Made by a program: the position numbers and the translations under genes | Notes under the pieces: model-generated | Told to the model about the DNA's origin: nothing | What the model saw: the letters and a program-made list of their open reading frames with translations, nothing else | The model's database searches: none | Assembly (NCBI RefSeq): GCF_003254055.1 | Contig: NZ_QKZT01000001.1 | Span: 310,001-374,000 of the forward strand | Source: Algoriphagus chordae | GTDB taxonomy: Bacteria; Bacteroidota; Bacteroidia; Cytophagales; Cyclobacteriaceae | Length of the DNA stretch: 64,000 bases | Direction of reading: 5' to 3' | Shown: positions 8,220 through 20,000 of the stretch, piece by piece | How the letters are laid out: each line of letters opens with the position of its first letter | How positions within the stretch are numbered: the first letter of the stretch is position 1

Positions 8220-9337
8220 GAACGCTTTTATTCCTGCTCAGAAAAGAGTTTAAGCAGATTTTCAGAAATAAATCTCTGCTTCCGATGATCTTTGCCATGC
8301 CGATGATCCAACTTTTAGTCATGCCTTTGGCAGCGGATTATGAGATCAAAAACATCAATATTTCCATCGTCGATCACGACAGAAGTCCTTATTCTCAGCA
8401 ATTGATTTCCAAGATCACGGCTTCGGGATATTTTGTCTTGGCAGATTTTGGAGATTCTTTCGATGCTGCTTTTCAGCAAATTGAAGAGGAAAAGTCAGAT
8501 TTGATTCTGGAAATCCCGGAAGGTTTTGAGAGAAATCTTGTGCGGGAAAACCGCGAGAAACTCTTCATTGCAGTAAATGCGATCAATGGTACTAAGGCGA
8601 GTCTTGGAGGTGCATACCTCAATCAAATCATCCAAAACTACAATGCAGAAGTACGCCTGGATTGGATTGATCCTTATCGTTACAATCCCATTCCTCAGAT
8701 CGAAGTTGCTTCGTCCAACTGGTTTAATCCCTTTATGAATTACCGATTCTTTATGGTTCCTGGGATTTTGGTTTTCTTGGTGACAATGGTGGGAGCTTAT
8801 ATGTCCGCTCTGAATATCGTGAAGGAAAAAGAGATCGGAACCATCGAACAGATCAATGTCACGCCGATCAAAAAGTACCAGTTTATCTTAGGTAAGCTTA
8901 TTCCATTTTGGATTATTGGCATAATCATTTTTAGCATTGGACTCTTTTTCGTTGCTAGGATCGTTTATGGAATTGTCCCGATGGGTAGTATTTTCCTCCT
9001 GTATGGATTTCTGGCTATTTACCTGGTTGCGCTTTTGGGAGTGGGCTTATTGATCTCCACCTATAGCGATACCCAGCAGCAGGCGATGTCAGTAGCATTT
9101 TTCATTATGATGATTTTTCTTCTGATGAGTGGACTATTTACTCCTATCGAAAGTATGCCAGGCTGGGCAAAAGTCATTGCCTACTCCAATCCCGTATCCT
9201 ATTTCATAGAAGTAATGCGTATGGTAGTACTCAAAGGAAGTGGATTTCAAGATATCTCAAAGTACTTTTTGATCATGATCGGTTTCGCAGCATTTTTCAA
9301 TACGTGGGCGATTTTGAAGTATCGAAAGACTTCTTGA
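8216..9337 (+). CDS. ABC-2 type exporter permease (YbhR-like)
   Basis: The second permease, 373 residues, with the same layout as its neighbour: an N-terminal helix (LLPMIFAMPMIQLLVMPLA), an external domain (about 45-165), and C-terminal helices with VKEKEIGTIEQINVTP. It is the last gene of the exporter operon. The next gene is convergent and ends 236 bases away. The complex of two ATPases, two permeases, lipoprotein adaptor and TolC channel is complete in this operon. The substrate is not evident; YbhFSR in E. coli has been linked to drug and cation efflux, which does not fix the role here. Confidence 0.92.
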   Translation: MRTLLFLLRKEFKQIFRNKSLLPMIFAMPMIQLLVMPLAADYEIKNINISIVDHDRSPYSQQLISKITASGYFVLADFGDSFDAAFQQIEEEKSDLILEIPEGFERNLVRENREKLFIAVNAINGTKASLGGAYLNQIIQNYNAEVRLDWIDPYRYNPIPQIEVASSNWFNPFMNYRFFMVPGILVFLVTMVGAYMSALNIVKEKEIGTIEQINVTPIKKYQFILGKLIPFWIIGIIIFSIGLFFVARIVYGIVPMGSIFLLYGFLAIYLVALLGVGLLISTYSDTQQQAMSVAFFIMMIFLLMSGLFTPIESMPGWAKVIAYSNPVSYFIEVMRMVVLKGSGFQDISKYFLIMIGFAAFFNTWAILKYRKTS

Positions 9338-9573
9338 TCAAAGAATGATGGGGCTAAAAATCTTATACTCAGGATTTTGAAATAATTCGTAAAAAAACTG
9401 ATTGGATAAAGTACGTTGTCTTCATAGCCAAAGGTCTATAGAATAGCCTTAACACAATACTATGTTACGAGTGGAGAAGGAGCCAAATTGTATGGTGCAT
9501 AGCTAAAATTATCGAACCATTAATTTTGCAAAAAAGCTATAACCTTAACAACCATCCTAATGCTTTGCATGAG

Positions 9574-10599
9574 TCAATACCTAAAGCAAGGCATTGAAGT
9601 TTTTCTACCAGCACCCCGCTTCTTTGTAGCTAAGAAACTATATCTGACACTGACTTCATTAGCCCCTCCCGTGTTAGCATTTCCTAGTGAGGATAATGTG
9701 AAATCATGGCTATATCCTACATCTAGCCCATTTCCTAAAGAAACTCCCAGCACTCCAATGATCGATTCATGGTTTGTAAGTTCTGCCTTTGTCACTGGAA
9801 TTCCCCGATACCAAAGTCCTAGAACTAGTGGCTGAAGATTCACCTGAGCGCCAATGTCCAACTGTTGAAAGCCACCTTGATTCTTGTAGTTGAATGCTAA
9901 AGTAAGTTCGCGGGTATTTTCCGTTTTATGCAAATATTGAACAGCACTTCCTCCAGATAAATCAAAACGAATTCCTCCTTGTGCAGAAAGCTTTAGAGGT
10001 AATTTGCTATCCAGATCTTCCAGAAACGAAATTGTAGGCTGTGTCAAATGATGAGCAGCAAATCCAAACCAAATATTGTCGTTGTTGTACATCATGCCAA
10101 AACTGTAATCCATGAATTGATGACTAATATCATCTCCGAGTTTTTCTCCGGAATAATCTTCTATATCTCCTGTTTGGCCATTGATTTGACTACCAAAAAC
10201 CATATCTCCAAAATAAGAATCCCTAGTCATGTAGCTTACTTGGCCACCTACTCTCAAAAAAGATTTAGAACCCAATCTCATTCTATAGGAGTAGGTAGCT
10301 CCGATTTCAGTCATACTGAGATTTGCCATACTTTGTTCAGAGCGATTGACAATTAACCCGACACCACTATTTGCACTGAATATATAATGATCAGCATAGG
10401 CAGAATAAGCTCGAAAGGATTGATCCAAACTTGGCCATTGATTTCTATAATTCACTCCAAATCGAGTCATTTCAGATGCTCCTGTCATAGCTGGATTAAG
10501 ATACAATGGCGCAGCGTAAAATTGTGAATATTGTATATCCTGCGCACTGACAGCGAGGCAAAGAAATAGAAGGGCCGTAAGGGTGAAATATTTTCTCAT
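9574..10599 (-). CDS. PorP/SprF-family type IX secretion protein
   Basis: A 341-residue predicted outer-membrane beta-barrel with a signal peptide (cleavage after VSA, near residue 19) and the family start QYSQFYAAPLYLNPAMTGAS. SprF-like proteins are needed in flavobacteria for surface delivery of the cargo encoded next to them. Here the gene lies 4 bases downstream of a type B cargo gene, so the pair is almost surely co-transcribed. It closely resembles the protein at 13005-14036 (shared NYRNQWPSLDQ-like motif, LEPLVLGLWYRG-like motif, terminal PCFxY), so the two pairs look like an old tandem duplication. Confidence 0.9.
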   Translation of the reverse strand: MRKYFTLTALLFLCLAVSAQDIQYSQFYAAPLYLNPAMTGASEMTRFGVNYRNQWPSLDQSFRAYSAYADHYIFSANSGVGLIVNRSEQSMANLSMTEIGATYSYRMRLGSKSFLRVGGQVSYMTRDSYFGDMVFGSQINGQTGDIEDYSGEKLGDDISHQFMDYSFGMMYNNDNIWFGFAAHHLTQPTISFLEDLDSKLPLKLSAQGGIRFDLSGGSAVQYLHKTENTRELTLAFNYKNQGGFQQLDIGAQVNLQPLVLGLWYRGIPVTKAELTNHESIIGVLGVSLGNGLDVGYSHDFTLSSLGNANTGGANEVSVRYSFLATKKRGAGRKTSMPCFRY

Positions 10600-10603
10600 T
10601 TAA

Positions 10604-12643
10604 TTAACGAATTAGGGTGATTCTGCCTGTACGGTAGTAGATTTCGCCGCTGAGAGAAGTATAGGTTATTTTGTACAGGTAATTTCCGCCAGGTGAAGCC
10701 TGACCTTTATATATTCCAGCCCAGCCTTGACTTTCCAGGCCGGAGGTGGAATAAATGTGCTCTCCCCAGGTATTAAAAATTTCCATAGAGAAAGTAGCAA
10801 CTTCTCTAAGTTTAGGAAGAAAGGTGTCGTTTAGACCATCCCCATTCGGGGTGAATGCATTGGGAATCGTTATTAATTCTGCAGGCTTATTGACTTGAAT
10901 GATGTTTTTTTCCACACTTGAACAGCCAAAAACATCATAGGCAGTTAGGGTAACTTCGAATGTTCCTGAATTGTCGAAAACATGAATTGGATCTTTGTCT
11001 GTAGATGCATTCCCATCACCAAATGCCCATTCCCAGCCGATGAATTCTTCAGAAATTTCACTTTCGAAGATGATCTCCTCGTCTACTTGTACTTTAGGCT
11101 CGCTGTTGATTTTTAGTTTTCTATACTTGAAGTTCAGTCTTCCAGATTTACTAATTGAAGTCGGAAAATCTACTCTCACTTCAGTTTGTGAAGAACATCC
11201 AGTTGCATCTGTCACATTCACTTTGATATTTCCAGCTTTACTAAAATTAATTTCCCGTAGGTCCTTTTCTCCAGTATTCCAGGTAATTTGATAGGGTTGG
11301 TTTCCACCTTGAATAGATACCCAAGCCACTCCAGTCACGGCTCCCAACTCACAGTCCACATCTAGTACTGTTTCGATTTTAGCTTGAAGAAGGTTGGGCT
11401 CGCTGATCGTGAAGGATTTTGAATTCTCACAACCACTTTCGTCTGACACGGTAAGTAAATATGTCCCTGCTCTCAGATTGTTTCTGTTTAATTCTGTAAA
11501 TCCATCATCCCATAGAAAATTCAATCCTTTTTCTGCGGAATTTACTTCCAGCCTAATAGATCCATCATTTGCTCCCTGGCAACTGGCATTATTCATTTCG
11601 AGCAGTTTTATTTCCAAACTTGAAGCCGGAGCTAATACGATCTCCTTTTCCAGAGAACAGCCCATAGCATCGGTAACTACAACCGTATATTTGCCTGAAC
11701 TGAGTTTAGAATTAATCGAACTAGTATTTCCATTATTCCAGCGATAGGTATAAGGGGCCTGTCCGCCAGAGACCTCAAGCTGAATTAGACCACTGGCAGA
11801 ATCGGCGCAAGTTGGATCAGAGATTTTAGTTTGAATCTCCATGGAGGTTGGAGCTGTAATACTATAGGAGGCCTGGTATGAACAACCTTTCTGATCTTGG
11901 ATTTGGACAGAATATTCCCCAGCACCGATGTTTTGAAGATTTTGAGAAGTTGAGCCATTGCTCCATTTATAAGTATAGGGGCCAACTCCGCCTGACACAT
12001 TCAAAGTTATGCTGGCACTTTTCTCGCTAGCACAGCTCAGCGTTTGAATGGATTCTGAAACATTGATTCCTTCAGAGACAGCTTTGATTTCAAAAGTTGT
12101 TGTCACATCGCAGTGATACTTGTCCGCCACAGTCACTGAGTATACCCCAGGCTCCAGTCTATTTGCCTCCCAAGTGTTTTTGAGTCCATTGCTCCAAGTG
12201 ATTTGATAAGGTTCCCCTCTACCTACCTTTACAGCTATTTTTGCATAGCCATCTTTTCCAGAACTACAACTTGCATCTTTTATCTCGGGCTCGCTTAAGA
12301 TCAAAGGATAAGGAGGCTGAACAACAATCCTTTCAATATGAGTAGTCCCAGTGGCATCGGTAATTTCTACTGTGTAAGTACCTGCATTAAGATTCGTACG
12401 ATCTTTACTTGTTTCAAGGGTATTCCAGCGATAACTGTATGGAGCTACTCCGCCTGCTACATTCAGAATAACACTTCCTTTCTCCTCATGTGAGCAAAGT
12501 GCGAGCTTACCTGTAACAGTCACCTTAATAGGCTCTGTAACTGATAAACTGTAATCTGAAGATGCATACATGGGGAAGGAGCATATCATGCTCAGCAAAA
12601 GCACCAGCCCTTTACTTCCACTTTTATGAATTCGAACTTGCAT
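10604..12643 (-). CDS. SprB-repeat surface protein with type B T9SS sorting domain
   Basis: A secreted protein of about 679 residues. I use ATG 12643, giving a normal signal peptide (basic start, LVLLLSMICSFPMYA core); an in-frame ATG at 12724 would add 27 residues ahead of it. The body consists of about seven repeats of roughly 75 residues of the SprB type (core GGVxPYTYRWNNG, then AGTYTVxVTDAxGC). A PKD domain (WEWAFGDG...VFDNSGTFEVTLTAYD) and the gliding-motility C-terminal signal (IPNAFTPNGDGLND, FNTWGEHIYS, ending ITLIR) follow. Such proteins cross the outer membrane through the type IX system. The PorP/SprF gene lies directly downstream. Ligand or adhesive function unknown. Confidence 0.9.
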   Translation of the reverse strand: MQVRIHKSGSKGLVLLLSMICSFPMYASSDYSLSVTEPIKVTVTGKLALCSHEEKGSVILNVAGGVAPYSYRWNTLETSKDRTNLNAGTYTVEITDATGTTHIERIVVQPPYPLILSEPEIKDASCSSGKDGYAKIAVKVGRGEPYQITWSNGLKNTWEANRLEPGVYSVTVADKYHCDVTTTFEIKAVSEGINVSESIQTLSCASEKSASITLNVSGGVGPYTYKWSNGSTSQNLQNIGAGEYSVQIQDQKGCSYQASYSITAPTSMEIQTKISDPTCADSASGLIQLEVSGGQAPYTYRWNNGNTSSINSKLSSGKYTVVVTDAMGCSLEKEIVLAPASSLEIKLLEMNNASCQGANDGSIRLEVNSAEKGLNFLWDDGFTELNRNNLRAGTYLLTVSDESGCENSKSFTISEPNLLQAKIETVLDVDCELGAVTGVAWVSIQGGNQPYQITWNTGEKDLREINFSKAGNIKVNVTDATGCSSQTEVRVDFPTSISKSGRLNFKYRKLKINSEPKVQVDEEIIFESEISEEFIGWEWAFGDGNASTDKDPIHVFDNSGTFEVTLTAYDVFGCSSVEKNIIQVNKPAELITIPNAFTPNGDGLNDTFLPKLREVATFSMEIFNTWGEHIYSTSGLESQGWAGIYKGQASPGGNYLYKITYTSLSGEIYYRTGRITLIR

Positions 12644-13004
12644 TCTCTTACTAACTCTCAGAATTTTAGGTGATTTTAATTTTATGAAAATTGCCTTATG
12701 AATTGACATTAATGCATTTCGCATTTAAGAATATTATTTTTTGTATATCACATACAACAAAATGATATTCTTCATTTTTCATAATAATCCAAAATAAGCA
12801 TAGAAAATTCTTAATATGCAAGTATTGGGAATTCTTGGAAATCGGGGAAGCTGAATTAGCTTAAATAAGCAGTGTGCTTGAAAAAGTATATTTTCTATTA
12901 AAATATTACAATAGTCAAAAAACTTAGGAAAGGATGCTTTTTTCTAGGTGCCAAATAAAAAAGAGTGCTACAAAGACTCAAAAAAATTAATTTTAAAAAT
13001 TTGG
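12644..13004. other. AT-rich spacer between the two cargo/PorP pairs
   Basis: No coding signal was found in this interval on either strand; it is strongly AT-rich. It must contain the start region of the downstream minus-strand cargo gene. The best promoter-like string is TTATTTTG on the minus strand (12790-12797), one mismatch from TAnnTTTG, without a clear -33 element. The other end holds a weak terminator candidate. Confidence 0.5.
12955..12980 (-). terminator. weak terminator candidate after the second PorP gene
   Basis: On the minus strand a short hairpin (GAGT at 12976-12979 as read on the complement pairing with ACTC from 12963-12966, nine-base loop) is followed by a run of six T. The stem is only four pairs, so this is a weak candidate. 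Confidence 0.25.
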
Positions 13005-14036
13005 CTAGTATTTAAAACATGGCACAATACGACTTCGCTGTCCCCTGCTTTTGGAATCACCCCATAAAAATGTATAAGTGAGAGATACTTCATGAGCCCC
13101 TCCACTATTTTTCAAACCTAATTTGGAGATTGTCATATCATAGGAATAGCCAATATTTAGTCCGTTTTCCAGAGATACGCCCACTACGCCTATGACCGCA
13201 TCATTATTTGGCAACTCATTTTTGGTAGGAAGTCCTCGATACCAAAGTCCCAGAACCAAGGGTTCCAAATTCAATTGTGCACCTACGTCTAGTTGATTGA
13301 AAGGGTCTTGCTGTTTGTAGTTGAAGGCAAAAGATATTGATCGCTCCGCATAGGCATGGGTGAAGTAATTTCTGCGTCCTCCAGCCAGATCAAATTTAAT
13401 TCCTCCCTGTGCTGATAGCTTCATAGGAAGTTTTGAGATCTGATCATCTACAAAAGAGGTATTGGGTTCGGATAGATGATGGGCAGAAACGCCTAGCCAG
13501 ATCTTATCGGAATAAAACATTCCTCCGACACTGTAATCTACAAAACTATAGCGACTGTCAATCGGGATTCCATTGAGCTCATCGGTAATGCCGCCTATGG
13601 TACCATTGGTGATATCGATCTGCGAACCAAAGACTAGATCTGTGAAGAGTGCGTCACGCTGCATATAGCTGACCATGCCGCCAATTCGGAAAAATGTCTC
13701 CTCGCTGAGTTTTAACCTATAGGCATAAGAAAGGCCAATTTCATTAGTTGATAGATTGGCCATACTTTCTTGACTTCCATTGAAAATCAAACCTATACCA
13801 GAGTTATAATCAAAAATATAATGATCGATGTATGCTGAATAGGAATTGAAATTTTGGTCCAAACCTGGCCATTGATTTCGGTAATTGATGCCTATACGAG
13901 TAAGTTCGCTAGCACCAGTCAAAGCAGGATTCAAATACAGGGGAGCAGCGTAGAATTGAGAGTACTGGGTATCCTGAGCTTTGGCCACACCAAAGATCAA
14001 GACGAATAAAACCCATATATACCTCAATTTCCTCAT
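13005..14036 (-). CDS. PorP/SprF-family type IX secretion protein
   Basis: A 343-residue paralogue of the protein at 9574-10599. It has a signal peptide (cleavage after KA, near residue 20), then QYSQFYAAPLYLNPALTGAS and a repetitive beta-strand pattern expected for an outer-membrane barrel, ending RIVPCFKY. Its ATG (14036) directly abuts the stop codon of the giant cargo gene, so translation is probably coupled. By analogy with SprF and SprB it is expected to help export or anchor that cargo. It is not the core PorP of the secretion machine as far as the context shows, since no other por or gld genes are nearby. Confidence 0.9.
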   Translation of the reverse strand: MRKLRYIWVLFVLIFGVAKAQDTQYSQFYAAPLYLNPALTGASELTRIGINYRNQWPGLDQNFNSYSAYIDHYIFDYNSGIGLIFNGSQESMANLSTNEIGLSYAYRLKLSEETFFRIGGMVSYMQRDALFTDLVFGSQIDITNGTIGGITDELNGIPIDSRYSFVDYSVGGMFYSDKIWLGVSAHHLSEPNTSFVDDQISKLPMKLSAQGGIKFDLAGGRRNYFTHAYAERSISFAFNYKQQDPFNQLDVGAQLNLEPLVLGLWYRGLPTKNELPNNDAVIGVVGVSLENGLNIGYSYDMTISKLGLKNSGGAHEVSLTYTFLWGDSKSRGQRSRIVPCFKY

Positions 14037-17000
14037 TTATCTAATCAATACAAATACACCGGCTTTCTCTACTTTTTGGCCAGAACGAGTTGTGAAGATA
14101 GCCTTGTACACATAATTCCCATTTGGAGTTGCTTTGCCTTTCCAAGTACCATCCCAACCCAATGTTTCTAGAGAATTAGATTCAAAGATCAATTCTCCCC
14201 AGGTATTGAACACATAGAAATCCATCGATGAGATCCCTCTAAATTGAGGTTTGAAATAAAGATTCTTGCTCCCTGTAGGAGTAAAGGCATTGGGAATTAT
14301 GATCATGTAATCGTCCCTAACCTCAATAACGCGCTGGAAAGTAGCCACACAACCAATCTCATCAATGGTAGTCAAAGTCACTGTAAACATTCCCTTAGTA
14401 TCGTAGATATGCGTAGGATTTTGTTCCAAACTATTCCTTCCATCACCGAAATCCCAATTCCAAATCACAACATCACCTTGGGAAGCATCCAAGAAATCTA
14501 CTGGCTCTAAGATCTGAACTTCTGCATTGACAAGAATATTGCCTCCTCCTTGATCTGCTTCATAATTAAATTCGGGGATCAGTTCCGTTTCAGCAATTTT
14601 TACGAGTATTCGATTGATAGGCGTCCAGCATTTGGCACCTTTCAAACTACTTTGAACAAGGTAGGTTCCACTTTCATCCACTGCTTCGATCTCATCCAAA
14701 CGCATAGATTCTCCAGTCGGACTTTCAATCTGATAATCATAAATAGTAGCATTGAAGCCTTCAATATATTCGGTCAAATCCACTGTTCCTGTAGGATCAC
14801 ATACAATCGAAGGGTTAGAAACCCTGAGATTTGGAATAGGGTAAACCATTACATCGACGGCTTTCAAAGGAGGTGGACAAACTCCAGCACCAGAAATCCC
14901 AACATAATAAGTGTATGGAGTAGCCTTGCCAGGTAATCCTGTGATGGACAATGTGCCATCAGAACCCAGTTGATATGTAATTCCAGCCGTAGTTCCAGAG
15001 GTGATTTCTCCGGTCCCATCAGAATTTTGATACCAGGTGTAGGAAGGTGATATTCCAATCTGTGTGGACGTAGGCGTAATGGAGGCAACTTCTCCTTCAC
15101 AAATTTCTTGGTCTGGAGCTTCCAAAGGAGTTAATCCATCTACTAAATCTATTACATCAGCAACAGGATATATACAGCCTTTTCCATCGGTAATTTCAAA
15201 GCTGTAAGTACCAGCCGTTAGATTATGCAATTCAAAATTACCATCAGAAAGGTTTGTTGTGCCTATACTTTGACCGTTTTGGAAGGTTTCAACAGCATAA
15301 TTCTCAAATCCGCCAGAAATCTGGAATGCGATTACTCCATTCGACTGTCCACAGGTAGGATTGCTCGTAGTAGGTGTAGAATTACTAATTGGAGTGGATG
15401 GCCCAGTGACTATGATATCGCTTGAGGTATTTTCACATCCACCACTTCTTACCGTAGCAGTATAGGTTCCAGAGGCCACGGTAAAAACATTTGAGGATTG
15501 GAAGTTGCTGCCGTCGAGTGAGTATTCATAAGTACCACTTCCGCCAGCTGCAGCTAATGTGATGGTGCCTCCCTCTCCAAAACAAATTTCATCTACAGGT
15601 ACACCCGTGACAGTAGGTTGGTCAAAAACTCCAACTGTTGGATCTGCTACAAATCCTGGACAAACCCCAGCTCCCACAGCTCTTACATAATAAGTGACTG
15701 GTGAATCAGAATTATCTAATCCAGAAACAGAGAGCGTCCCATCAGCCGAGATTTCGAAAATATGACCATTTGCATCTGGATTGGGATCAGAAACAATTGG
15801 TATCGTGAGCGCAGAATTTTTAAACCATTCGAATGTAGCTCCTGGTGCAACTGGGTTGATACTTGGTTTCAACTCCGCGACACCACCTTCACAGATTTCT
15901 ACATCATCTACCAAAATCTGAGATGGGCCATAGACTAGTGTGATGGTATTAGAAGAGATAATACATCCTTCAGCATCTTCTATACTCAAATAGTAATCGC
16001 CTGGAGCTAAATCCAGTGCTTCGTAATCTGATCCAGTAATATTCTGAGTATTCAGCGCAGTGCCATCTTTGAACAGGGTCACCTCATAAGGAGCCCAACC
16101 GCCGGTGATCTTTGTTCTAATAATTCCTATATCAGCACCACAGCCTGGATCGATCTGAGTCAATGGCTCTACATTCAAAGGTGCCGCTGGCCCTAAAACT
16201 TCTACTTGGAAACTTGCGGGACATCCTATTCCTATATGTTCAACACGGATATCGTATACCTTAGGAGCAAAGTTCAGATTCTCCAATTCTGCTTGAGTCA
16301 GGGCTGTTGAACTTCCATCCACAAAATAAATTTGACTTGCATTTCCACCAGATGCGACAGAGATTTTTCCATCAGCTGCATCAAAGCAAGTCTCTGGCGA
16401 AGATTCAAAAGTGACTACTGGAAAAGCGAAAATCTCCACAGCTACTGGGATCTCTTGTCCGGTACATACCACATAGAAGTAATAAGTATAGGAACCAGGA
16501 GCTAGACCATCGATTGTTATTTTCGGATTGACCCAATCTGTGTCATCTATAGTATAGACCACATCAGGATCCACTGGATCTGGTCCATTCTGAATTTCAT
16601 TTGTTTGACCTGGGCCTTTGTACCATTTCACTTCTGTAGTTGAGCTTCCACTGACAATGTTTACAGGTGTTAAGGTGACTGGAGTTCCTTCACATTCTTC
16701 TTCTACGGGCACTACTTGATAATCAGGGAGTGGTTGTTCTTCTACCAAAAAATCGAACACTGTGCTGCAAGATCCATCCGCAGCATTTGTGATAATCGCA
16801 AAGTAGGTACCTGAAAGCAAGTCTTGTGCACCAGTCAGATCTCCAGGTACTATTGGCCCAGTTTCGGATCCTCTTCTCCATTCTATGGCGTAGGTACTAG
16901 AACCTCCTGTGATGACCAAATTATCTATACTTCCATTGGGCAAACCGCAAGATGCTCTGGAAATATCTGGTTGATTGACTTCAATTATAGCAGGCTCAGG

Positions 17001-20000
17001 TACTACAATTCCAGTGAGTTCTTTAAAGCAGCCGGTCGTTTTATTTCTGATTTGAATATCGTAAGTACCTGCAATAAGTCCTGAGAATGCATCTCCATTT
17101 TGGTAGGTAATTCCAGCATCAATGCTGTACTCATAGTCACTTGCTGTGGCAGGATCTGAAGGAATCAGGGTAATGATACCATCTGTGCCACCATTACAAG
17201 TCACAGGAGTTACTACTGGAGCATCTACTACTGGAGTTGGCGTAATGTTGACTGTTGCCGTGATAGGAGCTTGATTACAAACATCTGTCCCAGTTACCTG
17301 TAGATAATACTCGTAACTAGACTGGTCTTCCGTCAAACCGTCGATAATCAAATCATCCCCAGAAAAAGAATAAGTAACTCCATTTACGGTTCCAGCAGTG
17401 ATTGGCTGGGTGAATGCTGCGTCAAAAAACCAGTTAAATACAGGCACACTGTTACTTTGATCAATGATTAATGGACTCAAGATTGCCGTTTCAGTAGGGC
17501 ATATGTCCACATTGCTTGCTTCAAAGACTGGTACTGTTGTAGCAGTCAATGCCGTAGAATTTACTGTTGCATCACAGGAGTTTGCATCAAGTACTTCCAA
17601 TGTGTAGCTAGCTGCGGGAGCCAGTCCAGTCAAGGTGTATATGTTGCCAGATACGGTGGAACTGAAATCGGAGAGGGGAAGTCCATTTACATTTATCGCG
17701 TAGGCAGATGTGCCACCAGCTACTTCGAATTCAATCTTTCCATTTTCTAATCCGCAAGTAGGATCTGTTTGACTCAGGATGGTGATGGAAAGTGCTTCAT
17801 CAGGACCTTGAATTTCTTCTTGGGGGCTAGTGCTGATACAGGCAGGAGTTCCGGAAGTTACTCTTACCGCATAAATACCTTTTGCAAGCCCAGAAAATGA
17901 TCCGCTTGTAGTGTTGATATTTTTGAATGATAGTACAACATCATTTTCATCCAGCAATTCCAATAAAAATGCACCATCTCCTCCTCCTAAATTACTAACT
18001 GTAATTTCTCCTCCATTTGCCAAGCACCAGTCCTCCTTCGTCACGTCAACTAAGTATGTTACCCCTGGACCTACAGTTACCTTAGCTGGAGTTAAGTTAC
18101 CCGCTTCAGAAGCACATAAATTATCAGCTGGGTTATCTACTTCTACATAATAAATATAGGGAGTCGTATTGGGAGCTAGTCCTGTGACAGTCAATTCCCC
18201 TGTCAATGAATTGATTGTGTAAGTCACATTCCCTTCTTGAAGATTATTGGTAATCTCAGATCCCGGCACTTTATTGGCATCTTTGTACCATTTGTAAATA
18301 GGATTATTCCCGTCAGTTGGATCTTCTAATCTTGGAACAAAGGTGACAGGACCTCCCTCGCAAATTGCTTGATCATCCGCATCCACTACAACTGGTGTAC
18401 CTCTCTCATCAGTTATTTCAAACTCTTGAATGACTGGGCAGCCATTTCCACCATTGCTGTTTGTTACCTCTAAGTAGTATTTACCTATATTTAGTCCTGT
18501 AATCCCAGTAATAGTACCTCCTTGGATTGGCACTTTATTGATAATCTCTCCATTGGTATCTATGCCATCGCCTTCATACCATTGAAATGAACTATTTGGA
18601 CTAGGCAATAAGTCATTTACAATTACCCCAGTGATATAACCATCCGATTGACCATCGCATGTAGGACCTACAATTTCATCTGGAGCTGGAGGAATTATTG
18701 TTGGCAATGAAGTGTAAATAATTTTAATAGGCTGGGGATCAGATATTTGACCGTAATTATCTGTCACTGTATACCATACCTGAGCCACACCTGAGGTGAA
18801 ACTAGGATTTGCAGTGAATTTTACATCTATCTCTCCAACGATATTACCATTGTCGTCTACTTCATCAATTCCAGTAATCTCAAAGTTTCCATAACCTTGA
18901 GCATCTTCTAAACTTTCATTACCATTTAAGCAATAATTATAGCTACATATTCCATCCACAGCACATGCATTATTTGGATCTTGATCTGGCCAGATCGGCG
19001 AAAAAGTTGGTGCCGATGGAACATCAGAAATGCTACGGTATAATTGAATACAGCGAATAAAACTATTTTCATTTTCAAGAGGGATTTTTAATATCAATTC
19101 TCTTTCAGATTCACCTTCACAAAATTCTTCATCAATTGGATATGTATTTAAAGGGAAAGTTGCTTCGGTTGAAACATCCACAGTTACATTACTAATTTCA
19201 TGATAGCTAAAGTCTTGACCATTAGCGGCTGCAAAACCTATTTTTAAATTTTCAGGTGATGGAAAATTATAAGAAACGTTAGTGAAAATTGGCTCTATTC
19301 TGGGGTTACCATCGGTAGTTGTTACTAACATCCACATAGAAACATCATAAAAACCAGTCGAAGGATTAGGCTTTAAATCAATAAATACTTTTCGATATCC
19401 TGATTCATAACAATCCGTAACTCTATAATCTTTGGTGGTTCCGATTGTAAAAAAATCTAAGGGGTCGCTAAATAAATAATAGCCGAGATTTGTAGCGCCC
19501 AAGTTATAATCATCAAAGGATTGATTCAGTATTTTACCATCAATAAACTTATAACTATCATATTGGTAAGTTACATTTGAAGGGTTCGAATAATCGGGAT
19601 TATTGTCTCTGTTTATATCATTAGTATTAACAGGGCCTCTAAGGGAAATACTATTAATGTATTGCTCTGTAGCAGGTGCTGGTCCAGTAAGAAATCCAAT
19701 CGGGTCTCTGAATGATCCGACTTTTCCATTATACTCATTGCCAAAATTTCTCTGATCTAAACCAATGCCTAAATAACCACCTGTTGCCCCTGCTGAAGTT
19801 ATTGTGCCAGAATTATACCTGTGTGCGGCATACCCTAGCGAGCCACCTAAACCGCCAATTTCAAAAGTAGATGCATCAAAATTTCCATCAAAAAGGAAGA
19901 AGCTAAGCCCATCTGCAGGATCTGTAGAGCCGCCATAGGCAAAATACTCAAACGAAGCTCTAATTCCATAAACTGGTGAAAAAGGCAAATCAATAAAAGC

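Noticed and set aside
9361..9388. Hairpin AAAATC/GATTTT as terminator of the exporter operon
   Set aside because: Six weak A/T-rich pairs with a ten-base loop and no U-run; too weak to call.
9560..9835. Plus-strand reading frame of 91 codons with a TAATTTTG box upstream (9521-9528)
   Set aside because: It lies antisense to the C-terminus of the PorP/SprF gene and its translation has no protein-like features; the box has no -33 partner.
10995..12000. Several antisense reading frames opposite the SprB-repeat gene
   Set aside because: They mirror the repetitive Ser/Thr/Gly-rich coding strand and have no family features.
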